A stretch of 64,000 nt of DNA from Nonomuraea jiangxiensis (GTDB lineage: Bacteria > Actinomycetota > Actinomycetes > Streptosporangiales > Streptosporangiaceae). The translations under genes were made by a program, and so were the position numbers. The notes below the pieces were generated by a model. That model was not told the origin of the DNA, ran no database searches, and saw nothing but the letters and a program-made list of their open reading frames with translations. How positions within the stretch are numbered: the first letter of the stretch is position 1; every line of letters begins with the position of its first letter. The stretch is from contig NZ_FNDJ01000005.1 of assembly GCF_900099965.1 (NCBI RefSeq), positions 124,001-188,000 of the forward strand, in the 5' to 3' direction. Shown in pieces: positions 42,208 through 49,908 of the stretch.

Positions 42208-42266
42208 CGGTACTTGTGGGACGGTACTTGTGGGGGCGGTACTTGTGGGGGCGGTATTTGTGGGGG
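42208..42266. repeat. 14-15-bp tandem repeat, four copies
   Basis: The unit CGGTACTTGTGGGGG repeats at 42208 (ending A), 42222, 42237 and 42252 (T for C). It ends just at the stop codon of the adjacent DinB-fold gene and is unrelated to the 14-bp repeat nearby. Confidence 0.9.
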
Positions 42267-42269
42267 CGG

Positions 42270-42926
42270 TCAGCCGAGGTAGAGCGGGAGTTTCGCGGCC
42301 AGGTCGCCCAGTTCGGCTCGCTCCGCCTCGGTCGGGGCCCGGCGTCCGGTGCCGACCAGCAGGGCGTCCTTGTCGGAGAACGACGCGGGGAACGCGGCCC
42401 CGGCGATCTTCTCCAACATCTCGCGGGCCCGGGCGAGCCCATCCGCAGGGGGGTCGGCCGCGTCCGGGAGGTACGCGATCAGGTCCAGGTGGTGCAGCGT
42501 CCACTCCATGACGTACACGGACAGGTAGTCCGCCACGGTGATGACCTCGTCGCGGGTGCCGACCCGCAGCGCCGGGTCGGCGAGTCCGGCGGCACGGCCG
42601 GCGGCGGAGCCGACGTCGTCGAGGTGGAACTTCAGCAGCCGGGGCTCCTCGTAAGCGGCGGCCAGCCGGACGGTCAGCGCGTCGAGCGGGTCCTCGCCGG
42701 TCGGCGGCGTCCGGGAGATCTCCCAGTAGGTCACCGCGTCGCGGGTCGGCGCCCCCTCCGCGGGGGTCGCGAGGGTGATCAGCACGTCCTGAGCGTCGAT
42801 GACCAGGTGGCACACCAGGTCCCGGACGAGCCAGCCGGCACAGCCGGACGGCCGCGCGAAGTCCTCGTCCGGGAGTTCGGCGACCGCCGTGCGCAACGCT
42901 GCCCAGGAGCGCGAGAAGAGATCCAC
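42270..42926 (-). CDS. Maleylpyruvate isomerase-fold (DinB/MDMPI) family protein
   Basis: A 218-residue protein of the mycothiol-dependent maleylpyruvate isomerase-like family. The first helix reads FSRSWAALRTAVAELPDEDF, then CAGWLVRDLVCHLVIDAQDV with the first metal His, and VYVMEWTLHHLDLIAYLPDA with the HHxD set. There is no MDMPI C-terminal domain, so it is the short form. GTG 42926 was chosen because the upstream frame runs through the ECF41 promoter at 42996-43022; an earlier GTG at 43001 is possible but unlikely. Stop is followed directly by the 15-bp tandem repeat. Confidence 0.82.
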   Translation of the reverse strand: MDLFSRSWAALRTAVAELPDEDFARPSGCAGWLVRDLVCHLVIDAQDVLITLATPAEGAPTRDAVTYWEISRTPPTGEDPLDALTVRLAAAYEEPRLLKFHLDDVGSAAGRAAGLADPALRVGTRDEVITVADYLSVYVMEWTLHHLDLIAYLPDAADPPADGLARAREMLEKIAGAAFPASFSDKDALLVGTGRRAPTEAERAELGDLAAKLPLYLG

Positions 42927-42995
42927 ATCGGCACGGTATGCCGTGCGCTTGCCCCGTACAAGGCGCGATGCGGGCCCTCCGCGCGGCGGGGTGAG

Positions 42996-43022
42996 TGTCA
43001 CATCTGGCCGCCGGGCGGTGTC
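42996..43022 (+). promoter_or_regulatory. ECF41-type promoter
   Basis: TGTCACA at 42996-43002 and TGTC at 43019-43022 are separated by 16 bp. This matches the published ECF41 promoter (TGTCACA, about 16 bp, CGTC) apart from one base in the -10, and lies 37 bp upstream of the carboxymuconolactone decarboxylase-like gene that precedes the ECF41 gene. Confidence 0.8.
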
Positions 43023-43058
43023 TTCATGCCGAACAGGTCAACGTACTCGGAGGACACC

Positions 43059-43637
43059 ATGACGCCACGCGTTCCGAAGGCGGAGCTTCCCGCCGAGCTC
43101 CGCGAGAGCATGATCAAGCAGTTCGGTACCGTGCCCGAGCCCCTCGAGGCGACGTGGCACCACCCCGGGGCCACCCAGGCGGCCATGGAGTTCGGGGGCA
43201 AGGCGGGCGGGTGGGACACGGCCGACGCGAGCCTGAAGTCGTTCGCGCACATGGCCGTCGCGGCCCAGGTCGGCTGCGGCTGGTGCCTCGACATCGGCTA
43301 CTTCCAGGCGCGGAACGAGAACCTGGACCTGGCCAAGGCGAGCCAGGTGCCGCGCTGGCGGGAGTCGGAGGTGTTCACGCCGCTGGAGCGGGACGTACTG
43401 GAGTACGCCGAGGCCATGACGAACACGCCGCCGACCGTCACCGACGAGCTGTCCGCGCGGCTGCTCGACCGGCTCGGCCCGGCGGCGCTGATCGAGCTCA
43501 CCACGTTCATCGCCTTCGCCAACTTCGCCACCCGGAGCAACACGGCGCTCGGGATCGAGTCGCAGGGCTTCTCGGCCGCGTGCGAGATCCCGCTGGCCAC
43601 GCGTACGGACAAGCCGGGCGTAGCGTCGACGGCATGA
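43059..43637 (+). CDS. Carboxymuconolactone decarboxylase (AhpD-like) protein
   Basis: A 192-residue all-helical protein of the CMD/AhpD family. The redox motif is CGWCLDIGYFQARNENL (CxxC with a following His-type position replaced by Asp), preceded by SLKSFAHMAVAAQVG. It is the standard genomic partner of ECF41 sigma factors. Function may be a peroxidase-type reduction rather than decarboxylation. ATG 43059 follows GGAGGACACC. Its TGA overlaps the sigma-factor ATG (ATGA), and an ECF41 promoter lies upstream. Confidence 0.88.
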   Translation: MTPRVPKAELPAELRESMIKQFGTVPEPLEATWHHPGATQAAMEFGGKAGGWDTADASLKSFAHMAVAAQVGCGWCLDIGYFQARNENLDLAKASQVPRWRESEVFTPLERDVLEYAEAMTNTPPTVTDELSARLLDRLGPAALIELTTFIAFANFATRSNTALGIESQGFSAACEIPLATRTDKPGVASTA

Positions 43638-44491
43638 CCGACGATCCGTTCCTCACCCATCGCACGCTGCTGTTCACCGTCGCCTACGAGATGCTCGGGT
43701 CGGCGGCCGACGCGGAGGACGTGCTGCAGGAGTCCTGGCTGCGGTGGGCCGACGTCGACCAGTCGCAGGTGCGTGATCCGCGGCTGTACCTGATCCGGGT
43801 CGTCACGCGGCAGGCCCTCAACCGCCTGCGGACGTTGTCGCGCCGCCGCGAGGAGTACGTCGGCGAATGGCTGCCCGAACCGCTGCTGACCAGCCCCGAC
43901 GTGGCCGAGGACGTCGAGCTCGCGGAGAGCGTCTCGTTCGCGATGCTGACCGTGCTGGAGACGCTCGGGCCGGCGGAGCGGGCGGTGTTCGTGCTGCGGG
44001 AGGTCTTCGAGATGCCGTACGGCGAGATCGCCGAGGCCATCGGCAAGTCCGCGCCCGCGGTGCGGCAGATCGCGCGGCGGGCACGCGAGCACGTGGCGGC
44101 CCGGCGGCCGCGGGTGCGGGTGAGCCCGTCGGAGCAGGAGGCCGTGGTGGAGCGGTTCCTGGCGGCGTTGCAGACCGGGCGGTTACAGGAGTTGCTGGAG
44201 GTCATGGCGCCGGACGTGGTCCTGATCGCCGATGGCGGCGGCGTCGTGCCCGCCGCCCGGGCTCCGCTCCACGGGGCCGCACTGGTGGCGAAGCTGCTCG
44301 CGGGCCTGCACCGCGTGGTGGCCGTACGGACGGTTTGGATCAACGGCGCACCCGCGGCCCGGGTCGAGAGCGGCAGCGCCGTGTCCGCGGTGAGCCTCGT
44401 GGTGGAGAACGGGCGGATCACCCGGATCTATGCGGTGGCGAACCCACGGAAGCTGACGCGCCTGGACGAACCGGCCGCACTCGCCAGGTAG
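43634..44491 (+). CDS. ECF41-type sigma factor with SnoaL-like C-domain
   Basis: A 285-residue sigma factor of the ECF41 (SigJ-like) group. Region 2 has SAADAEDVLQESWLRWADVD and YLIRVVTRQALNRLRTLSRR; region 4 has LGPAERAVFVLREVFEMPYG and IGKSAPAVRQIARRAREHVA. The C-terminal about 110-residue SnoaL-like extension contains DGGG (LIADGGGVVPAARAP) and NPRKL near the end, a variant of NPDKL; both motifs are known to control ECF41 activity. No separate anti-sigma factor is needed. It should activate the promoter at 42996-43022 and hence its own operon. Confidence 0.93.
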   Translation: MTDDPFLTHRTLLFTVAYEMLGSAADAEDVLQESWLRWADVDQSQVRDPRLYLIRVVTRQALNRLRTLSRRREEYVGEWLPEPLLTSPDVAEDVELAESVSFAMLTVLETLGPAERAVFVLREVFEMPYGEIAEAIGKSAPAVRQIARRAREHVAARRPRVRVSPSEQEAVVERFLAALQTGRLQELLEVMAPDVVLIADGGGVVPAARAPLHGAALVAKLLAGLHRVVAVRTVWINGAPAARVESGSAVSAVSLVVENGRITRIYAVANPRKLTRLDEPAALAR

Positions 44492-44589
44492 GCCGTCGTG
44501 CGGTGTTCCGGGCACCCCTCACCACCCGGAACACCGCCGCGGCGCAGCCATTGGCGAACACCGTTCCCTTCAACGACACGGCACCTTTA

Positions 44590-44724
44590 TCGGCACGGTG
44601 ATCTTCAACACTCAGGGGACGTCAATCTCGGGGGGACGTCAACACTCAGGGGCCTTCGTCGGCGCGGTGAGCTTCACCACTCGGGAGGCTTCGTCGGCAG
44701 GGTGGGCTTCATCGGCTCGGGGAC
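44590..44724. repeat. Degenerate repeats of about 31 bp
   Basis: Three related units of the type TCGGCACGGTGATCTTCAAC followed by ACTCAGGGG start near 44590, 44659 and 44694, with a partial ACACTCAGGGG at about 44642. The last unit enters the 3' end of the convergent hydrolase gene. No stable hairpin or gene was seen in the 44492-44708 gap. Confidence 0.5.
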
Positions 44725-45611
44725 GGGCGCATCCGCGGACCCGCCACGTCTTCGGAAAAGACCCGGGACAGGAACGTGGTCAGCGCGTCCGTCACCTCCG
44801 CCGGCCGCTCCAGCGGCGGGAGATGACCGGTCGCCGGCAGGTCGATGCGGCGGGCGCCGCCGATGCCCACCGCCAGCAGGGACGCGACCTCCTGGATGCC
44901 GGGCACGTCCGACAGGCCGTTGATCACCAGAGTGGGAGCGGTGATCTCGGGCAGGCGCCCGACGGCCGGTGGGACGAGGTGGCGCTCGGTGGATCGTGGG
45001 CCGGTCCACGAACGTTCGAACACCAGGCGCAACATCTCCACCGCCGCCTGCCACACCTCGTCGGTGAGGGCGTCGCGGGTGCGGTCGGGGCCCGCCACCT
45101 GCCAGCTCGTGTGGGCCTCGGCCATCGCCAGGACGTCGGCCGGATCCACGTGTCCGGCGTCACCCTCGCGGTAGCGGGCCAGGCGGTCGGCGGGCACCGA
45201 GGAATGCACGCGTTCGCGGGCCTGGTCCAGCATCTCAGGCGGCCATTCGTGCCCGGCCAGACCGGAGCCGATCAGGGCGAGCCCGGCGACGCGCGCGGGG
45301 GCGGCGAGGGCGGCCTCGGTGGCGTACGCCCCACCCATCGAGCTCCCGACCAGTGCGGCCCGCTCGACCTCCAGTGCGTCCATGACGGCGAGGAGATCCT
45401 GGTAGTGGCACACCTCACCGGCGGCGTCACCCGAGCGGCCGTGGCCACGCTGGTCGTAACGGATCACGCGGTAGCGCTCCGCCAGGGCCTGGAACTGGTG
45501 GTCCCACATGCGCATGTCGGCCACCCCGGCATGGAGCAGCACGACGGTGCCCGCCGGCTGCGGAGGAGCGGCCTGCTCGTACGCGATCGCGACGCCGTCA
45601 ATGATCAGCAT
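44709..45611 (-). CDS. Alpha/beta fold hydrolase
   Basis: A 300-residue alpha/beta hydrolase. It has the early VVLLHAGVADMRMWD oxyanion region, RYDQRGHGRSG, the nucleophile elbow VGSSMGGAYA (GxSxG, Ser near 91), the acid in INGLSDVPG and the His in LPATGHLPPLERPAEV. A cap domain of about 70 residues (residues 125-195) precedes the acid. Substrate unknown. A TAGCGT box six bases before the ATG hints at a leaderless start. It is convergent with the ECF41 operon. Confidence 0.9.
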   Translation of the reverse strand: MLIIDGVAIAYEQAAPPQPAGTVVLLHAGVADMRMWDHQFQALAERYRVIRYDQRGHGRSGDAAGEVCHYQDLLAVMDALEVERAALVGSSMGGAYATEAALAAPARVAGLALIGSGLAGHEWPPEMLDQARERVHSSVPADRLARYREGDAGHVDPADVLAMAEAHTSWQVAGPDRTRDALTDEVWQAAVEMLRLVFERSWTGPRSTERHLVPPAVGRLPEITAPTLVINGLSDVPGIQEVASLLAVGIGGARRIDLPATGHLPPLERPAEVTDALTTFLSRVFSEDVAGPRMRPSPSR

Positions 45612-45698
45612 GATCCGACGCTACTGCGTCCCCCAGACCCGGACGACGGCGTTCGCCACCAGCACAGCCCGCGAGCGATCGGCTGCGACAGCGGCGGC

Positions 45699-45722
45699 TA
45701 GAGAGTGTCTTCAAAGTCCCGT
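45699..45722. mobile_element. Possible IS end (terminal-repeat-like)
   Basis: CTAGAGAGTGTCTTCAAAGT at 45699-45718 resembles the terminal sequence of IS5-family elements in actinomycetes, which often read AGTGTCTTCAAAG next to a CTAG target. No opposite end was found. It may belong with the transposase remnant at 46617-46832. The match is from memory of the style, not from a search. Confidence 0.3.
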
Positions 45723-45752
45723 CTGCTCGGCGCTGTGTGGCGCGCACGCTCC

Positions 45753-46517
45753 CTAGAGCATTCCGGGAGGAACGGGCTCCGCGGTACCGCGCCGCGCCAC
45801 GAACACGAACTCCCCGCCCGGCCGATCGGGTGCGTCGCGTACGTCCTCGACGACGAAACCGTGCTCATGCAGGTCCCGCTCGATCTCCGTACGTTCGCGG
45901 AAGCGAAGTGTCGATTCCGAAACCAGTACGTCCCCGTCCGCAGCGAACACGTGCGTACCCCGGAAGCTCACCAGCGGCAGGCTCACGTCCGTCAGCTCGG
46001 CCCAGGTCTCGACGTGGCCGACGCCCGGGATGTCCGTCATGCGGTACGTGGTCTCGCGCGTCCACTCCGCCCACTCCTCCCACACGCGCTGCGCCGGATC
46101 GCGCGTCTCGAAGACAAGCCGCCCGCCGGGCCGCAGCGCCTCGTACGCGCCACGCAACGTCGTACGCCATGCCTGCGGATCGGCGATGGCCTGGGCGACG
46201 TTCCCGGTCATCGTCACCAGGTCGACCTGCATGGGCGGCAGATCCCCCGCCTCGCCGTCGAGCCAGCACACCCGCTCCGCGCCCGGCTTGCCACGCGCGA
46301 CGTCGACGGACGCCCGCGCGGGATCGATCCCGGTAACCGTGATCCCGCGCTCGGCGAGTAGCAGCGCGAACACGCCCGTACCGCACCCGATGTCCAGCAC
46401 GGACCGCGCGCCGAACTCCTCCGCCATCGCGAGATACGCGTCGAGATCGCCGCGGTCCGGATCGAGTAGGTCGTAGATGGCGGCGAGGCGCGGATGCCCG
46501 AAAGTTGCGTCAACCAT
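45753..46517 (-). CDS. Class I SAM-dependent methyltransferase
   Basis: A 254-residue methyltransferase. Motif I is VLDIGCGTGVFALLLAERG, motif post-I GIDPARAS, and motif II/III regions are MTGNVAQAIAD and LRPGGRLVFETRDPAQR. The C-terminal part contains FRERTEIERDLHEHGFVVED. It should methylate a small molecule; the substrate is not evident. The YDLLDPDRGDLDAYLAMA start is typical of a large uncharacterised actinomycete group. Flanked by IS debris on both sides. Confidence 0.9.
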   Translation of the reverse strand: MVDATFGHPRLAAIYDLLDPDRGDLDAYLAMAEEFGARSVLDIGCGTGVFALLLAERGITVTGIDPARASVDVARGKPGAERVCWLDGEAGDLPPMQVDLVTMTGNVAQAIADPQAWRTTLRGAYEALRPGGRLVFETRDPAQRVWEEWAEWTRETTYRMTDIPGVGHVETWAELTDVSLPLVSFRGTHVFAADGDVLVSESTLRFRERTEIERDLHEHGFVVEDVRDAPDRPGGEFVFVARRGTAEPVPPGML

Positions 46518-46616
46518 GGAGGCGAACGTATGTGGCCCCGAGCCCGCGCGGCCACTGCTTTCTTGGGTTACGGCGCCAAGCGGGCGCGGCCAAGTACGCC
46601 GCTGATCCCGTCGCCC

Positions 46617-46832
46617 CTATCGGGCACGGCCGTACCGAAGCGAGTCGCGGACGAGGCGGCGGTGGAGCATCAGCCGGCCGAAGGTCCGCTCGGCCACCCA
46701 ACGTCGTGGCGGTCGTGCCCGTCCGGAACTTCCACACGACCCCGTTGAGCACGGTTCGGTCGTCCAGACGCTTCCGTCCGCGCAAGGCCTGGGCAGCAAC
46801 GGACGGAGGAACTCCAATCAGGAACGCACGCC
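46617..46832 (-). pseudogene. IS5-family transposase remnant
   Basis: Reading the minus strand from about 46832, one frame gives EFLRPLLPRP and a second gives RGRKRLDDRTVLNGVVWKFR followed by TG. These are consecutive N-terminal blocks of IS5/IS112-type transposases, separated by one frameshift. The sequence then jumps to RRWVAERTFGRLMLHRRLVR (46640-46705), the conserved C-terminal block, so the catalytic middle has been deleted. The remnant fills most of the 315-bp gap 46518-46832 between a methyltransferase and a hydrolase. The rest of the gap holds nothing recognisable. Confidence 0.75.
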
Positions 46833-47795
46833 CTAGGCGCCCAGCACCTTGCGCAGCAGCTCCCCGAACTCCGCGGGGTGCGTGGTGAGCCCCGTGTGCC
46901 CGCCGGGGAAGAGGACGAGCTCCGTACCGAACTGCTCGGCCAGGAAGGCAGCGGGACGGTAGGGCAACTCGCCGTGGGAGTCCGCGCCGGCCGCGAGCAC
47001 GAGCCGGTCCGACAGGGCGCGCAGGCGATCCACGTCCGGGGCGTAGGCCATGAAGCTCGGCACGATCCGCCCGAGGAAGTAGGGCATGTCCGCCATCGTG
47101 CGCTCAGCCCGTGCCGCTGCCTGCGGCGGTAGTTCCGTGACCGACGGGACCTCGCCGGGGCCGACGGGACCCTCGGCAGCGGCGGCAGCGACGGGAGTAG
47201 CGGCACCGGCATCACCAGGGGCACCGGTATCACCGGGGACATCGGAGCCGGGGCTCGTCTCAGACCGGCCGGGTCCCGTCTGAGGCTGGTCGGGCCGTCT
47301 GAGACCGGCCGCGAACACCGCCGCCGCCGGCATCAGCCCCTCACGACGGAACGTGTCCTGGACGCGGGCGAGCAGCGCGCGATGCTCGGCGGCGTCCGGC
47401 AGCGCCTCCACCACCGGCGGCTCGTGCGCCACGATGCGTTCGGTCCGCTCGGGATGGGTGACCAGCAGGTGCAGCGCGACGATCGCCCCCGAACTGCAGC
47501 CGGCCACCCGAGCGGGCGCGCCTGGAGACAGCAGCTCCAGCAGCCGGAACGCGTCGTCGGCGTGCTGGTTGACCCGCTGCCGCGCCTCCGGATCGTCCAG
47601 CGGGCTGCGGGACAGGCCGCGCGGGTCATAGGAGGCGACCGTGTAGTCGTCGGCCAGCAGGTCGGCGACACCGTCGAAGGCGGCCGCGCCGCCCGTGCCA
47701 CCGGGGATCAGCAGCAGGAGCGGGCCTCTGCCGCGTACCTCATAGTGCAAGGTGGCGCCGTCCACGCGCAGGCGGCCGACGGTCGGGCGGGTCAT
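46833..47795 (-). CDS. Alpha/beta fold hydrolase with Pro/Ala/Gly-rich insert
   Basis: A 320-residue alpha/beta hydrolase. LLLLIPGGTGGAAAFD is the oxyanion region, SYDPRGLSRSPLDDPE follows, the nucleophile elbow is AGCSSGAIVALHLL (GxSxG with Ser near 102), and HTGLTTHPAEF supplies the His. Residues 167-217 form a low-complexity insert (PDQPQTGPGRSETSPGSDVP, GAPGDAGAATPVAAAAAEGP) in the cap region, absent from ordinary relatives. ATG 47795 overlaps the TetR stop, so it is the second gene of a TetR-hydrolase operon, presumably repressed until its substrate is present. Confidence 0.87.
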   Translation of the reverse strand: MTRPTVGRLRVDGATLHYEVRGRGPLLLLIPGGTGGAAAFDGVADLLADDYTVASYDPRGLSRSPLDDPEARQRVNQHADDAFRLLELLSPGAPARVAGCSSGAIVALHLLVTHPERTERIVAHEPPVVEALPDAAEHRALLARVQDTFRREGLMPAAAVFAAGLRRPDQPQTGPGRSETSPGSDVPGDTGAPGDAGAATPVAAAAAEGPVGPGEVPSVTELPPQAAARAERTMADMPYFLGRIVPSFMAYAPDVDRLRALSDRLVLAAGADSHGELPYRPAAFLAEQFGTELVLFPGGHTGLTTHPAEFGELLRKVLGA

Positions 47796-48385
47796 GCGGG
47801 TTCTCCTTCATGGTGTTCGGGCCAGCGCTCCAGGAGGGTGTGCAGGGCGTCGAGGCAGCGGACCCAGGTGTCCTCCGCCGGGCGGGCATGCGCGAACCCG
47901 CCCGCGGCCTCGAGGCTGACGAAGCCATGGAGGGAGCTGCGCATCAACCGGACCGCGTCGGTCAGGTCGGGCTCCTCCAGTGCGTAGGCGCGCAGCATGC
48001 TGTAGGTCAGCTCGATCGCGCGTCGCGGCCCGGGCGAGCGGGCCAGCAGCTCGGGATCGATCTCCATCGGGAGCTGGGTCGCGGTGTAGCGGCCGGGGTG
48101 GTCGTGGGCGTAGGTCCGCCAGGCGTTCGCGTACGCGACCAGCGCGTCTTTCCCGGCCCGGCCGGCGGTGGCTTCCGCGATGCGGATGGTCTTCTCCTCC
48201 GCCCCCAGCAGCGCGATCCGCCCGCGCAGGTCCTCCAGGTTACGGACGTGCGCGTAGAGGCTGGCGTCCTTCACCCCGAGCCGTCGCGCCACCGCGGACA
48301 TGGTCACGTGTTCCAGCCCGACCTCGTCGGCTAGCTCGGCCCCGACGAGCGTCACCCGCTCGGCCGTCAGCCCGACCCGTATCAT
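47792..48385 (-). CDS. TetR family regulator (WHG-domain type)
   Basis: A 197-residue TetR repressor. The HTH is EVGLEHVTMSAVARRLGVKD followed by ASLYAHVRNLEDLRGRIALL. The C-terminal part has the WHG-type signature LMRSSLHGFVSLEAAGGFAH. Its stop overlaps the hydrolase start by 4 bp. Nested CTAG-containing inverted repeats at 48394-48450, directly upstream of its start, are the likely operator, making an autoregulated repressor-enzyme operon. Confidence 0.9.
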   Translation of the reverse strand: MIRVGLTAERVTLVGAELADEVGLEHVTMSAVARRLGVKDASLYAHVRNLEDLRGRIALLGAEEKTIRIAEATAGRAGKDALVAYANAWRTYAHDHPGRYTATQLPMEIDPELLARSPGPRRAIELTYSMLRAYALEEPDLTDAVRLMRSSLHGFVSLEAAGGFAHARPAEDTWVRCLDALHTLLERWPEHHEGEPA

Positions 48386-48393
48386 GCGCCCAC

Positions 48394-48450
48394 ACTCCTA
48401 GGGTCACTCGCTTCTACCTAATAACCCTAGCTTACATCTAGGAGTCCTAG
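48394..48450. promoter_or_regulatory. Nested CTAG inverted repeats, probable TetR operator
   Basis: Outer arms ACTCCTAG (48394-48401) and CTAGGAGT (48438-48445), inner arms CTAGGGT (48398-48404) and ACCCTAG (48424-48430), and a perfect 13-bp palindrome CTAGGAGTCCTAG (48438-48450) are interleaved just upstream of the TetR start. CTAG is rare in such genomes, so its fourfold use here is notable. Confidence 0.7.
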
Positions 48451-48622
48451 CCTGGCCGGTCGGTTCCTGCTGCGTTCGGGAGGGTGACCTAGGACACCGG
48501 GCGTCGAGGACGTGGTGACCTCGGGCGTTACTCACCCGTACGGACCTCGACCAAGCCCCGAGGCGCCGCAGGAGCAAGCCGAAGCCCGAACCGGGGACCA
48601 CAACCGTGACGACCTTTGCCGC

Positions 48623-49567
48623 CTAAGCGCGACCTATACGCCTCGGTGTCCGGCCGTCGCTCGCCGACCGGAGGATTACCAGGAGGGCCCGGACGTCTTT
48701 CTGCTTGGTGAGGTGCGCCCGGCCCACGATCTCGGCAAGGTTCCGGCGGATGGACGGCTCCAGCAGTACGGCGACGCCGTGGATGTCCTCGGAAGACGTG
48801 CGTTGGTAGTCGTAGCCGAAGGCGTTCAGGGTCACGATCAGGACCAGGCGGGCGGCCAGCAAGCGCTGATATCTGAGGGTTTCCGGCCGCAGGCCGTCGA
48901 GGAACAAGAACACCGACTTGTAGACGTCCGGGTTTCGTTCGAGTTCCGCTCGGAACGCCCTACGCAGTTCGCCGGGCGCCGTACCCCTGGTCCCATCGGC
49001 CGCCGTGAGTGGCGCGACCATGTCAAGGAGCTGTCCTTGGAAGAAATGCGCCGAGGAGCGTCCGCGGTCGTAGGTCCTGCCGTCAAAAAGGCTGACGTCC
49101 GTCCACACGTCGAGGTTCAGCCGGAGGAACTTGACGAATGCGAGATCTTCGCGGGTCGCCACGGTGGCATCGATGTACAAAGCGGAATCGGCGAACTGCT
49201 GAATGGTGCTCCAGTGCGAGACCATACGCTGAGCGAACGTGGTCGAATAGATCCCACCCGGATACCGCCCTTCCAAGCGCAGCCAAGCCTTGGCATCCGG
49301 CAACCGTATGAAGTTGGCCAGCCTGTCGTTCAACTCCGAAGCGGTCTCCAGGATCCGGCCCTTGTGCTGACCGATGTGCTCTCGAAGGGCCCGGCGCTGC
49401 TCCAGCCGATACTGAAGGTCCAGCTTCCGCGACTCCAACCGGCTGTCCAGGCCGTACTTCACCACCGGCGCCAGAAGCACGGTCAGCACCGCCACGACCG
49501 CTGACACGGCAGCGGAAATCACGGCAGCCGCTAAAGACGGCTCCAGATTCTCCACCCAGTCCAGCAC
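48623..49567 (-). CDS. Hypothetical protein with N-terminal membrane helix
   Basis: A 314-residue protein of unknown function. GTG 49567 is chosen because AGGGGG sits six bases upstream. An N-terminal segment (LAAAVISAAVSAVVAVLTVL then LAPVVKYG) is a membrane anchor, followed by a charged coiled-coil-like stretch (LDSRLESRKLDLQYRLEQRR). The rest is soluble and helical with QQFADSALYIDATVATREDL and VFLFLDGLRPETLRYQRLLA. Codon use is slightly less GC-biased than its neighbours, which may indicate acquisition. No family recognised. Confidence 0.7.
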   Translation of the reverse strand: MLDWVENLEPSLAAAVISAAVSAVVAVLTVLLAPVVKYGLDSRLESRKLDLQYRLEQRRALREHIGQHKGRILETASELNDRLANFIRLPDAKAWLRLEGRYPGGIYSTTFAQRMVSHWSTIQQFADSALYIDATVATREDLAFVKFLRLNLDVWTDVSLFDGRTYDRGRSSAHFFQGQLLDMVAPLTAADGTRGTAPGELRRAFRAELERNPDVYKSVFLFLDGLRPETLRYQRLLAARLVLIVTLNAFGYDYQRTSSEDIHGVAVLLEPSIRRNLAEIVGRAHLTKQKDVRALLVILRSASDGRTPRRIGRA

Positions 49568-49908
49568 GCGCCACCCCCTAAAGGGCCCCACCAGCCGAAG
49601 GTAACCCGAGATTCACGCCACCGCAGCCGAAGCCCCATGTGCTTGCACCTTGCCCTCCTCGGCCGGCGCACTGGCCGAGGAGGACGCGAGCGCGGAATTA
49701 CCTGGCGCTCATCAGCGGGGCGACCTCGGATGATGTCACGGACGAGGCGCAGGGACGCGATGATGACGCCGACCGGGTTGGTCGGTGCGTCGTCAGTCAC
49801 GCGTACGCGTCAGCAGCCGAGGTCAGATTTGTCCAAGACCGGGTGGATCGGTCGCGTGGTAGCTTCCGGCCAAAGCAAATCCTCGACCCGCCGCAAGAGT
49901 GAGGGATC
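49568..49908. other. 341-bp intergenic region
   Basis: Region between divergent hypothetical and methyltransferase genes. A minus-strand frame from GTG 49800 (VTDDAPTNPVGVIIASLRLV, then RDIIRGRPADE) looks coding at first but becomes Arg/Pro-rich and overlaps the next start; it is too weak to call. No inverted repeat or convincing promoter was identified. Confidence 0.4.

Larger units (their letters stand above)
41887..42269. other. 383-bp intergenic stretch with operator-like site and repeats
   Basis: No gene is seen. The stretch begins with an AT-rich block (41910-41940) containing the palindrome GTACGTAC (41916-41923), which may bind a regulator of the shikimate operon. It then holds two separate short tandem arrays (42025-42077 and 42208-42266). 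The short frames that cross them are artefacts of the repeats. Confidence 0.6.

Noticed and set aside
42025..42266. Possible CRISPR array
   Set aside because: The repeats are directly tandem with 14-15-bp periods and have no spacers, and no cas genes are present.
49531..49800. Small minus-strand gene from GTG 49800
   Set aside because: Begins plausibly but becomes Arg/Pro-rich and overlaps the start of the better-supported hypothetical gene; no ribosome site.
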